DNA of 64,000 nt from Eonycteris spelaea (GCA_003508835.1 PUFA01000003.1:9773501-9837500); one strand, 5' to 3'. Shown: positions 10,881 through 23,770, counted from the first letter of the stretch. Notes: generated by a model not told the origin, from the letters alone. Made by a program: numbers and translations.

Positions 10881-13800
10881 CATGCCCACGTTTGCAGAGG
10901 AATTTTAAATTGAACAGTTTTGAAAGGAAAACATTCCTTCTTCTGCCTAAAAGATGAAAAAAAGACTTACAAGAGTCTTCACAGATGACCTGGAGACTCA
11001 CCATTAATACCTGAGTGTACACCATGCCTTGGAGGCGCACATTCCCCCCAAAGCTATCTTGATTCCCAAACTCCTGTCGCATGCCAGGCAGTCCTTACCA
11101 GGAGGCACATTCAGGTTGTGGGGAAGCAGTAGAGGACAAAGGGCAGTTCGGGCACTGTTGGCTGCCATACCATCCCCTTTCCCTGTCTCTTCCTCTCCAG
11201 CAGAACCTGACTGGGTTCCCAGGGCCATGTCCTAGCGTCTTTTGCAGTTGGTGGCCTGTGACACAGTTCTAACTATGAGGGCTTTAAGCTATTTTTCTGT
11301 TGTCATGTGGCCTGACAACGGTAGGCACGTGTTTTTTGGCTTTTGGCTTTTACTCTCTCCCTGCCCGGAATATGGATGTGCTGTCTGGAAGCCATCCTGT
11401 GAGCATGTGGGAAAAGGAGCCTGCATTCTTAACGGGCCTGGCACCAGCCTTGACCTCCCACCCACCTCCAGGCTTGTTAGTTACATCAGTGCATTCATTC
11501 ACAGAATATTACCGCAGTAGCTCCTGTTGCCTGCATTCTTCTAGACACCAACAATACAGCAGGAGCAAGGCAAACAAAGTGTCCTTTTAATGTGTCCTTA
11601 TAAAGGTCCCATCCTACGGTAGGCAGATTATACATAAGTAAAGAAGCAGATACATAATGGAAGGGGAGAGCGCTTGGGAAAGAAATAAAGCAGGACAAGG
11701 GGGTTAGGCAGTGCAGGACGGGAGTGGTGCTGCAAAATTACAAGGTGACCTGAGAAGATCTGAAGGCAGACAGGGCACAGACTCTGTGACATCTGCCACA
11801 GGAGGGAGAGAGGGAGGCAGAGCAAATTATATCAGTATTGCAGGCTTGAAAACCAGTGGATGGCAACAGAGCTGAAAAGGGTTAGTGCCTCGTTTTCTGT
11901 CCCCTCGTATGTCAAACAGAATTGCATTTGACTACATGGACCAGAAAACTGACTTCATGGCTTAGACAGGCGAGGGGCTTCTTTCTTCACACCACGCCCA
12001 CTGCGGCAGGCTCGCTCTCCTCTCTGCTCATGTCTCCAAGAAGCTCCCAACTCCCTGGTCTTGCCCTTCATAAGCTCCTGGAGCACTGTGGTGTGTCAGC
12101 CCTCTTGCTTGTGGATGAGTTTCTGGGGTCCCTGAGCTTTTCCATCTTGTCTTGCCTCGCATCACTCGCTTTTAAAGGCTCCGTTGTGTTTGAGAGGCCC
12201 AGGACAGAACCTCTGTGAAAGGAGAACCTATCACACAGCCACCTGGCAGTGGCCTACTGTTGGCTGTTGGGAGGAGCTCTCGACTCCCCAGGACCTCTGC
12301 TTGGAAAGTCCAGATGCCCGAGGATTGCCTGGCATGTTACGAGCAGCCAAGTTCAGAAGGCTGGCTCAGTCGGACTAAACTCAGAAGAAAGTGAAATTCC
12401 GCACATGATGACCTTGCCTTTGAAAAACAGCACGAGTGAGTTTGTGTTATTGAGTTCCGTTTCAAGAAGGTGAAGCTATCCCAGTGCTTATCAGCAGTTC
12501 TGACGTGCACATGTGTGACACCTACGGTGTATTTTGAGAAACTACGGGACACGGAGGCAGTCAAGGACACTGAGGAGAAAGCTCCATGCGGATGCAAGAG
12601 CGATGAGATTCAAACTCCAGCCCCGGCCATAGAGTAGCAGAGGGTGAGGCCACACTGAGGGAACCCCAGGAACAAACTGCATGCACACCATGCCCATCTG
12701 CATGATGCTAGGAGAGCTGGTTGATTTCCAGCGTCCCCAGCAACCAGCAACCAAAGAGCAGGCAAGGCAGGGCAGAGCCTCGGTCCCTGGGAGACCTCCT
12801 GTACCTGCCCCATGCACATCACCCAGGGGCTGTGGGCTGGGCCTTCTATTCCCAGTCAGAAGCCTGGCTCACTCTGGGCATTCAGTTGGAACAGCAGAGG
12901 GGCAGGGACAGTCATGATGGTCTGCACCCCCGAGTGGAAGGTTAGCAGTGGGCCCAAGAGGAGTTGGGGCCCAGCTGGGAAGCTCAGCCAAGCTGGAAGG
13001 CAAGTCCAAGGCAGGAGGGGCCAAGAGAGGCCTGAGAGTGGAAAGGGGGTGGTGTTGCAGGACTATAAGGACAAGACAAGCCTCCTGTCCCCTCACACTG
13101 CCTGGACCCTTCCACCCCCCAACCCCACCCATCATAGTCCTGGAGGGAACCAATCATTCTCCTCTCTGCCCATGCTGAGATGGGCTGTGTGACTTGTTCG
13201 TGCCAATCACAGATCAGAGTGAGGAGAGAATGGGAATCAGAAAGAACAGCTTAGAACAAAATGCAAAGCTCATCTGCTGGATGGATGGCGCAACAAGGAA
13301 AAGCAGCAGGCAGGGAGGCCTGAAGCCCAAGGACAAAGGAGAAAAGATGCTCCACAGTTACGTCAAAGAACACCTGCAGCAGGTGTAGACAGTTATGGGC
13401 AGAGGGTCAGGGGCCTCCTCAAGAACACTGAAGTCTGGAATGGGGTAAGACTGGGGATTTATTTATTGAACAGCCAGTGACTTTGGCGAAGTAAAGCTGG
13501 ATGTCAGGGCAGAAATAAGCTGCACAAGCAACCTGGCAGCTCCCCCACTGGCAGAGCTAGGCCTAAGAGTAAGAGGGCAGAGGGCAGAACCCCACCACAA
13601 GCCTGTGCATCTGGGGCGCAGGCCCCCGGATGTCTCCCAGCAGGGGCAGGACTCATGACAACCTGCCTGGGAGTTTGGAAGGGGAAAGGCTGTGCCAGAG
13701 GCCAGAGCTTGTGAAGGAACCTGACCTGTGAATGTCAGCTTTCCTGGGTGGTAGGTGAGCCCCCTGGCCCCTCACCACGCCTCACCAGGGTCACTCACAG

Positions 13801-14540
13801 CATGCCCCCAGCCAAGCACAGTCCACCCCAGTATGGCAGACTTGGCGGAGGGAACACTGAGCAGCACAGCCTGAGGCATCCTCACTTCTGCCTGGCCCGG
13901 GGTCTGACTTCAGGGAAGGACTATAACCCTTGAGGGAAGTGGCAAGGACAGGGCTTGCAGAAGGGCAGAAAAGACCCGGCCAAAGGCATGCCTCATGCTC
14001 TGAGAGCTACAGAAATCTACTGAAGACTAGCAAATAAGTGAGAGACTGCAGAGCTACTTGAAAAACGACAAAGTAGGAAATATTAAAAATGGCATCACTG
14101 TGCAAGGAGGTGGGTTGCAGCAGGAACACCAATTAAACAGACTCATTGCTTTCCATTTTCTGCAAGTTCTATTTTCACTCTATTTTCTTCTATGTACTTT
14201 TGCACCCTAAAAAAAAAGCCTCCACATTACATGGTCACCTTTCATCCGTTTGTAATTCTCTCTCTCTGAGGCACCATAAATTTTTTTTTATGTTATTATC
14301 ATATTAGAGATCTAATACGTTTTTTCCCCTTGCCTTTAGAACATGAGGCTCACAGATGCTTTCCAAAGCAGGATGGAAGACCACACGGGAAGGGAAGGGT
14401 GGGAGCTACTGGTTTATGGCATTTAATAGAACTGGCCCATTGGTAAAATCTCTGCACCTACTTTGGAAAGAATGCTAATGAGAAAAGAAAGACTATGCTT
14501 CTTACCTTCTACCAGGTTATTTAGAGGGCATAGCTATGGA
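10881..14540. other. Intergenic, moderate GC, no gene recognised
   Basis: Many overlapping short open frames occur on both strands but none has a recognisable domain, splice context or length above 126 codons. About 11490-11800 looks like an old dispersed repeat (CATTCATTCACAGAATATT, then ACAATACAGCAGGAGCAAGG). The 12.7-13.9 kb stretch is relatively GC-rich but CpG-poor. An LTR-like trace may lie around 13160-13250. Nothing else can be supported. Confidence 0.4.
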
Positions 14541-14544
14541 GAAG

Positions 14545-14780
14545 GGGTATGACCTCTGAGTCAGAAGATAAGACTTTTGAATTCTACATGGCGATGTCTT
14601 TACTTTGGGACTTCAGCCAAGTCACTTAAACTTTCTAAGCCTCAGTTTCCTCCTCTGCAAAATAGGGATACGAAAACCTGTCCTGGCCTCTGCACAGAAT
14701 TGTTTTCACGAGTGAAGCAGCATAGAGTCTTCTCTGTCACCCCTGAAAAGGGAGCGAACACTAACAATAAAATGTTATGT
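14545..14780 (+). mobile_element. MIR SINE
   Basis: The plus strand shows the MIR core: TTTGGGACTTCAGCCAAGTCACTTAAAC, then TAAGCCTCAGTTTCCTC and CTCTGCAAAATAGGGATA. The order and spacing fit MIR in forward orientation. It is diverged and inactive. Confidence 0.8.
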
Positions 14781-15955
14781 TGATGCAAGATATTAGTGGA
14801 ATTCTTACTTAAGGAAATTATTCACCCCTGTATTCGTTTAACGTTTATTGAATTCATTTAATTATTATTCATCTATCATCATTATTGTATGTCTGATCCT
14901 AAGTTAAGCATTGGAAATAGGGTAGTGAATCCCACACCTTTTCAGGACATAGTGGTCAGGTTGTTACCTGCAGCTAAATGTAATCCTATTTCCTATCCAA
15001 AGGGCCAGCAGAGAGGATAAGATCGGGCCTAAGATTTGGAGCCCAACTGCGGTGGGTTCGATCCCAGCTTACGATTTGTGTAACCAGGGGAACATTACAT
15101 AGTCCTTCTGAAAACAAGTATATCTTAAAAGAAGTTGGCCCATAGTGCCTGACACAGATGGAGAACCCCGCGTGTAGCAGCTGCTGTTGCTGCCATATGC
15201 AATGCTGTTTTCTTCATGGTGACATATTTAGAAGTGACATGACGGCTTACTCCTCAGGCTCCCCACAAGGGTGACCCTCGATCCACTCCTCTTTGGTGGT
15301 CAGTCTGAATCTCAGACAATAGGGGAACCTCACTGCCTCCAGCTCTGGAAGATGAACTTGCCAGTGAGGCAAACCAGGGATGTGCCACACATGCTCCCAA
15401 GAGCAGGACCTCAGAGAAGGGGAAGACCACTATGGCTGTTAGCCGGAGAGGCGGCCTGGCTCTTTGCACATAGTCAGGCTCAGCATACCCAGCCAAATAC
15501 ACAAACCAATAAGTGAAGATCAATCTGAGCTAGGCGCTTCACAGAAACCATGGTTCTAAACGTCTGCATTTGCTGTGCATGTACTGGGTGCCAGGCACAC
15601 TCCTAATACGTAAGACGTCTTGACCAACTTTAGCAACAGGTTTGGGACTCACCACCAGGTGTGGGTTACCTTCTGGGGAGCTCATGAAACCACATAACTG
15701 TGGGATCAATTCAAAATTGCAAAGTATCAACTGCAAATAAGATAGATTTGGTAGAGTAATTTAAAAATATTGAAGTTGAGAAAGCCCTTTCAGGTAGAGA
15801 ATGTCTTGGAGGCTGGGTCCCCCTCCTTGCTGTAACCCACAAAGCATTATCAAACACTGTGCTATCTTCTGTCCTGCTGCCTTTTGAGCAAAAAGGAGGC
15901 TCCCCCTCCAGACTTGACTCGACATAGATTTGCCAGACTCTCTGAAACTATTAAA
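14781..15955. other. Intergenic, no gene recognised
   Basis: Unique-looking sequence without a convincing exon. The open frames at 15254-15523 (minus) and 15271-15516 (plus) overlap each other on opposite strands and match nothing known to me. No CpG island or clear repeat is visible. Confidence 0.35.
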
Positions 15956-15959
15956 AAAA

Positions 15960-16520
15960 CTTATGCTTCCAGTCTCCAGGCCTTCTACACGGACTCCTGC
16001 AGTGGCCTCCTAGCTGGAGGCCAGTCTAATTCCTGCTAATTGTCCACACTCCCCACTCCCTCAGCTCCTGGCACACACTCCATTTTCCAAAGTGCAAAGC
16101 TTAACTCCTTAGCCTGGCGTTTAACAATGCTTTACAGTGTGGTCTCTGACCATCTCCAGCTACTCCTCCATCAGCACATCACAGTCCAGAGAAACTCACC
16201 GCTTCCTTGCTTCCCTGCCCATACCAGTCTCTCCACGGGGCATGCCCCCTTTCCTGTTCCTGCCCCTCTCTACACTAGTTATTGTTAAGGGTCCCCTCTG
16301 CTTAGAGGCCCCCGTTTCTCACCTCCTCAAGTGCTAAGATTGAAAGACATTTTTGATACTTCTTTATACTGTAGGTCTTTTAAACAATAAATCTTTTTTA
16401 CATTCCCTGGTTGTAAGGTCCATTAGATTAGGAACTAAATCATGTATGGTTTTGTATACCCTGTGGTTCCTAATAAGATATCTTGAATATTGAGGGCATG
16501 TAATAAATATTTGTTGCATA
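15960..16520 (+). mobile_element. LINE-2 fragment
   Basis: The pyrimidine-rich stretch with CTCCATCAGCACATCACAG, GCTTCCCTGCCCATACC and a terminal GGGCATGTAATAAATATTTGTTGCAT is in keeping with the 3' end of L2 in plus orientation. The ORF2 trace is too diverged to read as protein. An AATAAA at 16502-16507 belongs to the element. Confidence 0.5.
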
Positions 16521-16929
16521 CATTAATATTTAATTACTTCATAAAAGTTCCCCTATTTGTCATGGAAATGGCCTTTTTCTTCCATAGTCACAATATAAGT
16601 CAACATTTCAGAAGCTTTTGCTGATATCATTTTCTTGAGCACTGTTATTAATAATTGGTCTTAAAATGCTCATTTAAGTGCCCAACTTGTACATAAGAGG
16701 TCTGCTTTCCTGTTGATGTTCACACTCAGCCATAATTATCTGTCAGAAGAGGCATGAAGAGGTGAAGAGATGAAAGCTCGGAAGGGCGGATGTGCCACCT
16801 CGAAATCCTGAAATGAGGGGGCAATTACCAGCAGGCTTGAGTGCGGAGGAGGTGGGGGTCGGGGTTAATTGTGTGAGGCCACTTGTTCTGCATTTCATAG
16901 AATTCAGTCTCCCTCTGCCACCCAGTCCC

Positions 16930-16930
<1 letters not shown>

Positions 16931-16979
<49 letters not shown>
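16931..16979. repeat. (CA)n microsatellite
   Basis: An uninterrupted AC run of 49 bases. Uninterrupted dinucleotide runs of this length are usually polymorphic. It generates several spurious open frames of repeated Thr-His or Cys-Val. Confidence 0.98.
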
Positions 16980-16982
<3 letters not shown>

Positions 16983-18015
16983 CCAGCCCTCTCCCTGCTG
17001 GGAAGGAGTGACCCCAAATGCACAGGTCTGGAGCTAACTGAAGTATGCTCATTCAAGGACCAGAACTCAAAAACATGTAAGGGCCCAGATGGGCCTGCCT
17101 GGTCTTCCTAAACACGAGACTCTCAACCTAATTCAAACTTTCACTTATTCCTCGGGTCATTATCATGAACATTATTTATTGTACTATGTAGTCATACTGT
17201 GGTTGTCTCAGAATCTCTGTGCTTTTTTTTCCTCAATTGCTAAAATATTTAGTTTCTGCATCTGGTTTTCATAATTTTCCAACCTCACATTGACTGTCAG
17301 ATTCTCTGTGGTCACTTCATGAGGTGTCAACCTGCAGAAGCAATCCCCTTGTCCTATTTGCAAAGGCCAGGAAACCAGCTAGCCAGGCTGGAGGGCTGTG
17401 TCTGAGCAAGACTTTTGTTATTAAGATTGAGAACTAGTTGTCTTTGCTACATTTATTCTGGAAGGGCTGAGGCCTTTCTTGCTTGCTCTCTGACTCCCTA
17501 GGAAGTTCAAGCTGTAAGAAATCCCAGTTCCAAGTAAAGATGATGGACAGATCTGTTCCGTGTATCATCTCCATTTTACGATCAGCAATTTAGTTTTGGC
17601 GCAACAGCATCATTCATTGCGTTAAATTAATGTCAGTAATTTGAATTTTATTGGCTTTGTAGTTTCTATTACATTCAGTTGGAAATTTGTTTTGGCTTTA
17701 TAGCTGTATATGAGCTTATAGGTATTTAAGTAGCTTTATAATAATAAAGCCAACACTGGGGATTCATAAGTCTCAGTCCTGCTTTGCAAAATCTTTCCTG
17801 GTTTGTACCATGAGCCTGACACTTGACCTGCTCACTGGGGAGGCTTGTCCTTGAATGTGTTCTTCCCTACTGGTTGTTACTGATGCAAAGTGACTGGCAA
17901 TAGCCATTCACACCAAAGAAAGTACTGATGAGCCACAAGGGAACTCGGTTATAAGGCTATAAAGGGATCACTTGGATCATTCAGAATATACAGATATTCA
18001 TTTTTTTTATTACCA
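16980..18015. other. Intergenic, no gene recognised
   Basis: AT-rich from about 17140. No exon, RNA gene or clear repeat boundary could be supported. The 17600-17760 stretch is rich in TTTAT and GTTTTGG but shows no family I can name. Confidence 0.35.
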
Positions 18016-18019
18016 TCAA

Positions 18020-18960
18020 AAATCCACAAAACTTTTTTTAAAAATTAAACTTCTTACTTTGAGATAACTGTAGAGTCACGTTCAGTTATAAGAAATTATA
18101 CCGAAAGATCCCACGTATCCTTCACCTAGTTTCCCCAAAGGTAACACCTGGTAAAACTATACTAATATCACAACCAGGCCATTGACATTCAGAATGTCAA
18201 TGACAATGCACCAATCTTAATTAGATTTCACCGATTTAACATGCATTTCCTCATTGGTTTATTTTTGTGTGTGTTTAGTTCTATGCAATTTTATCATGTA
18301 TTGTTTCCACCACCACAGTCAAGATCTAGACCAGTTCCATCACCGCAAAGATCGCTTTTGTAACCACACCCACCTCCTGAACCCCTGGCAACCACTGACC
18401 TGTTCTCCATCACTATGGTTGGTCATTTCAAGAATGTTTGACAACTGGAATCACAGTATTCAACCTTTAGGATTGGCTTTTATATTCAGAACAATTCCTT
18501 TAAGATCCATTCAAAGCATTGAGTGTATCAATAGTTTGTTCTTTTTCATTGCTGAGTAGTATTCCGTGTTATGGCTGTACCACAGTTTGTTGTTTAACCA
18601 TTCACCTGTTGAAGGACATCTGGGTTGTTTCAAGTTTTTGGCTATTACAAATAAAGCTGCTATGAGTATTCATGTGCAGTTTTTTTTAATTAATTTAATT
18701 TTTATGGTGACATTGGTTAATGAAATCCAGTAAGTTTCAGCTGTATACTTTAACAATAAGGCACATATATACATGTTTACACTGTGTGTTCAGTGTACAG
18801 GTTTTTGTGTAAACACAGATTTCATTTCTCTGGGATGAACGCCAAAGAGTGAAAGCGCTGGGTTATATGGCAGTTACAGGTTTAGTTTTATAAGAAACTG
18901 TCAAAGTTTTCCAGAGCACCTGTACCATTTTACTCAGGATAACATTTTAAAGTTCTCATC
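18020..18960 (-). mobile_element. L1 3' region, minus strand, interrupted
   Basis: Reading the plus strand one sees the inverted L1 3' UTR and ORF2 tail: CACCTAGTTTCCCC, ACCCCTGGCAACCACTGA, GCTGAGTAGTATTCCGTG and GACATCTGGGTTGTTTC. The element resumes at about 18805 with GTTTTTGTGTAAACAC and TGGGTTATATGGCAGTTAC. This is the clearest L1 copy in the window on the minus strand. Confidence 0.75.
18680..18804 (-). mobile_element. Short insertion nested in the minus-strand L1
   Basis: A T-rich start followed by GGTGACATTGGTTAATGAAA and TTTCAGCTGTATAC, ending with CACTGTGTGTTCAGTGTA, breaks the L1 between ATTCATGTGCAG and GTTTTTGTGT. The flanks TTCATGTGCAG and TTCAGTGTACAG look like a decayed target duplication. 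It resembles the 3' end of L1 subfamilies I associate with laurasiatherian genomes, but that is a weak impression. Confidence 0.5.
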
Positions 18961-19189
18961 AAGAACTGTGGACTTCAATTTGCAAAAACACTAATTTATT
19001 GACTGACACTGGATAACTAAACAATCAGCAAGGTGTCCTTGAAGATATAAAAAGGGAAGCAGCTAGTTCTATATGGGCAAAAAATGAACTCTTAATGAAC
19101 AGATACTGGGAAAACTTTAAAGTTTCAAGTAGTTTTCTGCCTCCCAAATGGTGGAGGCTTGAATTCTGAGGAATTCCCGCGTAGGAAAA

Positions 19190-19400
19190 ACACTCGGATG
19201 GGCTTTTGGTTACTCGAGTAGATCCAGCCCCTGGTTCCTCGTGTTTGGAGGTCGACCCGCCTCTGGACGGAGCTCGGCGGGCCCAGAGCTGGAGGAGAGT
19301 GCGGCGCTGTGTGCGGAAGGCGCCCTTCGCTCCCCAAGCTCCTCTGGAGCGCCAGCGTCAGCGGCCCCTCTCTTGTCAGCTCCCTTCACAGACCCTGAGA
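19190..19400. promoter_or_regulatory. Small orphan CpG cluster
   Basis: About 200 bases are GC-rich with repeated CpG (for example GGTCGACCCGCC, GAGCTCGGCGGG, GTGCGGCGCTGTGTGCGG), while the surroundings are CpG-poor. No coding exon adjoins it. It could be a promoter of an unannotated noncoding RNA or an enhancer. Short open frames in it follow from base composition. Confidence 0.5.
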
Positions 19401-20760
19401 ATACGGTCACATGTTTCTGTATACTCTCTCTTTAAGTATGATATTTTAACCACCGTTGCCTCAGACCACCGACTATGTCTACTCCCAACTCTCTCCTATG
19501 TCACACAGATGATGGTGAAAGGGCCATGATGTTGGGGGACTCGGTGGGGTCTCGGAAGAGGGCCTGCCTTATACTTGAGGCCTGTAGCATCTCCTAAGGC
19601 CGGAGGTTCCCAGAGTGAGGGGCAGTGGCCCAGCACCATGGCTGGAGGCTGTGCCTGAGATCGCGGAGGGTTCTGCCCCAAGCCTAAGTGAGCATGTGCC
19701 TGGGGGACCCTTGGACACAACCGTGTAGTTGGAGAGATCCAGTGTACAGGCGGGAAGCTAGTGGGGCTTACAGAGCAGTGCCCACAAGGCCTTCTACAAA
19801 TCCTAGTGCCCAGGCTGCCTTTAGATAAGCCAAGTCAGGGATAGGACTCATGCTGGGTGTGACCAGGCCCTAGGATCTTTCTAAGCTCTCCAGATCATTC
19901 TAGAATGAGAGCTGCTGGGCTATTGGAATTTGGGCATTTAAAAGGACATGCACCTTATTTTATAGCCATAATTGAGTGATAGCAGGACTTTACATTACTT
20001 GTATATGATTATGACTGTATTAAATTCGTCTATGACAATGGTGGGAAATATCAACCTCCATCTCATTTCAACTGCCTCTGCCTTGTTCAGCTTCCTGAAG
20101 CTGCTTTCATTGGCATTCCCTCCCTCCTACCCTACCACCCCCACTCAGTTCCTAAACCACCCCTACCTCAGTTCTGAAAGCAGTCCCTGTTGAAAGGGGA
20201 AGTGATTTGGGTCATTCGGCCTCCCCAGGTGGCCCTGAGCTGAGTGGCCTGTGACTGACCACCTCATTCCCCAAGATTCATTTGCTGCCTTTAATGCCAG
20301 TGACTGTCCCAGGGCTCTCATGCACCCCTGCCAGAGCCAGCCCTCCCCACCCATGAACCCCTTCAGTCATGCTCTGGTTACAACCCATGGGTACTGTTCC
20401 ATGGCTGAGGTCCTGCTGCCCCTACTCCTGAGTGCCTCTGAACCCCACGTCCAGAGTCTGTTAACACTCAGGTGGAGAACTCTAAGTGGAACCCCCAACT
20501 CTTTAGCACTGACCACCCTGGATTCTAGGTCTCAAAACTCCAGCAGCTGTCCTTGTATGAATCACACTTGAACTGGCCACATGCTTCCCTACCTGGTACC
20601 TCTGTCACAGCACTTGTCACAGGGCTTATGCCAGGACCTGGTGCTTTCAACCTACTCAAGGAATCACTGTGCTCCATCACCAGTTCAGAACTATGACAGG
20701 AAGACCATGTGAACAGGAGTCTGGAGATGGGCACTATAATGCCGGCTTTTCCTCTGGACT
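19401..20760. other. Intergenic, no gene recognised
   Basis: Unique-looking sequence. The open frames (up to 106 codons at 20251-20571) have no recognisable domain and overlap one another on both strands. No repeat family could be assigned. Confidence 0.35.
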
Positions 20761-20764
20761 GCCT

Positions 20765-21222
20765 TTCTATTGCTGCTGTTAACAAAATATCACTCACTTA
20801 ATGACTTAAAAAACATTATGTCTCAGTCAGGTCTGAAAATCAAAAGTTCAATATGAGTCTTATGGGGCTAAAATCAAAGTGTTGGCAGAGCTGCGTTCCC
20901 TCTGGAGGTTATAGGGGCAAATTTGTTTCCACATCTTTTTCAGTTTCTAGAAGCCGCCTGCATTCCTTGGCTTGTGGCTGCATCACTCTGACCTCTGCTT
21001 CTGCTGTCACATCTTCCTCTTTAACTCTGGCCTCTTGCCTCCCTCCTATTAGGACCCTTGTGATTATCCCTGGATAATCCAGGATAATTTCCCCATTTCA
21101 AAATCCTTAACTCAATCACATTTGAAAAGCCCCTTTTGCCATGTAAGGGAACATATTAGAAGGTTCTGGAGATTAGGGTGTGGACATCTTTGGGGGCCAT
21201 TTTCCACACTTATCACAACTCC
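20765..21222. mobile_element. Old interspersed repeat, copy 1
   Basis: The segment runs from TTGCTGCTGTTAACAAAATA through GGGCTAAAATCAAAGTGTTGGCAGAGCTGCGTTCC and TAGAAGCCGCCTGCATTCC to TGTGGACATCTTTGGGGGCCATT. I recognise this as a common mammalian repeat, probably an old L1-type 3' end in minus orientation. A second, more diverged copy lies at 41175-41757. Confidence 0.6.
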
Positions 21223-22425
21223 TAATTTGCTGTGTGATCCTGACCAAAACATCCACTCCTCCAAGCCTGCCTCATCTTGTATATCATAAAGAATTGAGCT
21301 GATTCACACCTTTTAGCTCTAAAATTCTACGATTCTGTGATCCAGGGATCTCCAACACACTTTAGTGGGATGGCAGCTGAGGTCAAGGGTTGTCCCTCTG
21401 GTTATGGTGGGGCTGTCCCTGCAGAAGGCAAACAGCATGGGGCCGAGACCAGGGCCTGTACCCTCTCAGCATGCTTCTCTGTCCAGATTGACTCAGTGTA
21501 TGAAATTTTGTTCTGAAGAAACCTGGAGCAGTGTCTGAAATATTTTTAGGGAATTATCTTTTCTGTTTTTTTTCCCCCTTTGTGTCTTGAGTAAAGCTAT
21601 CTCATAAAGCAAAGATTACTCCTTGCTGTTCTTCATGAATTGGGATTTGCAAACTCAGTTTTCCAAACGTTGTTTATTTTCTCTTAGATGCTTTACTTAG
21701 TTAACAAAACACATTGTTATCTCCCATAACCACTGCCGTCAGCCATGCTCAGTGGAAAGGCCCCTTCCCTCCCTCAGCAAAATTCTTGTAGAGCTTAGAC
21801 CTTGCCTTCAGCTCAGCTTGCTTCGCCGCCTCCAGCAAGGCTCCCTCCTGCCAGGCTCCCTTGAGGTGTGGGAGTGGGGAGCGGTCTGCTTGGTGCACCT
21901 GCTTTCCTCCCTCCCTCCGCTGGGTCTCCGCTCCTCAGCTTGAGGGGAAGGGGAGGAGGATGTAGAAGAATGAGCTGGAAGGAGCTGGACAAGAGGCCTC
22001 CCTTGTCCAGTGCCTTGAGACCAACCATGCTGTGTCTATCATCTGAGGGCGTTATCCAAATGCTGGCTGTCTCCAGGGGAAGACAAACTTCCTCAGAAGC
22101 CTGCCTCAGGGCCTCCCCACTGCCCTTTCCCTGGAACACGGCAGACCTGCCTCACTCAGCCTCTTGCCACCCCAACCCAGCACCAGCCTCCAGGAGCTCC
22201 CTCATTCCCACATGCCTATCTCAGTGAGCACCTCAGCGAACACTGGATCCGGGGAACCTCCATTTTGGCTACAATGAAGGGGAGGCCCATAGGCTGTTCT
22301 TCTGCGGATGGCCCCTCTCTTCACCATGCCAGCTCTCATAGGTTCTAATTCTCCTGCCCAACAAGCATGCTGCATATGCAGACACCCAAGCAGAGAACGA
22401 CATGCCAGTCATCCCTTCTTCCAAT
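21223..22425. other. Intergenic, no gene recognised
   Basis: Moderately GC-rich around 21750-22250 with opposing open frames (21813-22139 minus and 21868-22227 plus) that shadow each other. Neither shows a known domain or splice context. Confidence 0.35.
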
Positions 22426-22429
22426 CATT

Positions 22430-23440
22430 CACTCCGCAAACATTTATTAGTAACCAATAGTGAGGCTGGCACAACTCAAGGTGCTGGGAATATAGCAAAG
22501 ACATAAACCCTCATGGAACTTACACATAAGTAAATGGTATGGTCAAAGGGAAGGGGAGAAGGAATAGAGTAAGTAAGGGAATACGGATAAAGTGCCAGTG
22601 GCAAGGGGGAGTTTCACCGAGTTGTTCAGTGAAGGCCTCATTAAGAAGGTGACATTTGAGCAAAGACTTGAAGAAGGTGAGAAAATAGTCCCTGTAGATA
22701 TCTTGGAGAAGAATGTGTCAAGCAGGGGGAGCTGGCCCTGAGGCAGGACCCTGTGCAGGATGTTTGAAGAATGGCAAGGAGGCCAGGGTGGCTGGAGCCA
22801 CTGAACACGGGAAGCAGTAGGAGATGAGGCTGGAGAGGTGAGAGGGTAGACAAAGTGATAAAGGGCCTGATAGGCTGCCGTAAAGTCTCTGGATTCAATG
22901 AGAAGACACGGGAGGGACCTGGGCAGAAGAGTAACATGACATGACTTTAACAGGATCCCTCTAGCTGCTCCCGTGAACAACAGTCTCTATGGGAGCAAGG
23001 GCAGGAGCAAGGAGGCAGTTAGAAGGCTCCTGCAGTGACCCGGGATGATAGTGGCTTGCACCAGCACCGTAACAACGTGGATGGCGAGAAATGGTCCTGT
23101 TCTTGATCTATTTTGAAGTAGAACCAACAGAATTTCCTTACCTATTTCATGAGAAGTATGAGTGAGAGAAGTCAACAGGAAAGATGGAATTGCCATTAAC
23201 TAAGATGAGAGGAGGGGCAGGTTTGTTGGCAGGGAGGGAGATCAGGTTGAGTTATGATGCGGTCAGTCTGAGGTGTCTGTTAGCCGTTCAAGTGGAGCTA
23301 TCAGGGAGGAGGTAGACATGTGTGCATGAACTTCAGGGGAGAAGTCCAGGCTAGACACATAAACTGAAGGGCCACCAACATATACGTGAGAGTAAAAGCC
23401 ATCAGGCATGAAACAGAACAGGGAGCCCAGATAGAGGCCC
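22430..23440 (-). mobile_element. Long ancient repeat (L2-like orientation cues)
   Basis: The stretch begins with CATTCACTCCGCAAACATTTATTAG and CAAGGTGCTGGGAATATAGC, then GTGAAGGCCTCATTAAGAAGGTGACATTTGAGC, AATGGCAAGGAGGCCAGGGTGGCTGGAG and AAGTGGAGCTATC. This series of phrases belongs to a widespread mammalian repeat whose first part resembles an inverted L2 3' end. The 145-codon minus-strand frame at 22543-22980 is a by-product. Confidence 0.5.
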
Positions 23441-23770
23441 ACACAAATATAATGAACTGATCTTTAAATAAAAAAAAAAAGAAAAAAAGAAAAGTCAATA
23501 AAGTGGAAAAAGGATAGTCTTTTTAACAAACGGTACTGGAACAACTGGCTGTCCATATGCAAAAAAAGAACTCAGACACAGACATCCTTACACCTTTACA
23601 AAAATTAACCCACAATGGTTCACAGACCAAAATATAAAATGCAAAACCATAAAAGATTTTCTAGGAGAAAATATGTGACCTTGGGTTTAGTGATGAGTTT
23701 TTAGATGCAATACCAAGAGCACGATCTATGAAGGAAAAATTGATATGCTGGACTTTATTAAAATAAAGCT
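23441..23770 (+). mobile_element. L1 ORF2 tail fragment
   Basis: Phrases such as GATAGTCTTTTTAACAAACGGTACTGGAACAACTGG and AACCATAAAAGATTTTCTAGGAGAAAATATG are the plus-strand end of L1 ORF2. The element stops abruptly near 23770 without a 3' UTR, so it is truncated at both ends. The frame is broken. Confidence 0.75.

Noticed and set aside
16743..17111. Open frames with poly(Thr-His) or poly(Cys-Val)
   Set aside because: They are translations of the (CA)n microsatellite at 16931-16979.
22543..22980. 145-codon minus-strand frame
   Set aside because: It lies within a long ancient repeat and has no recognisable domain.
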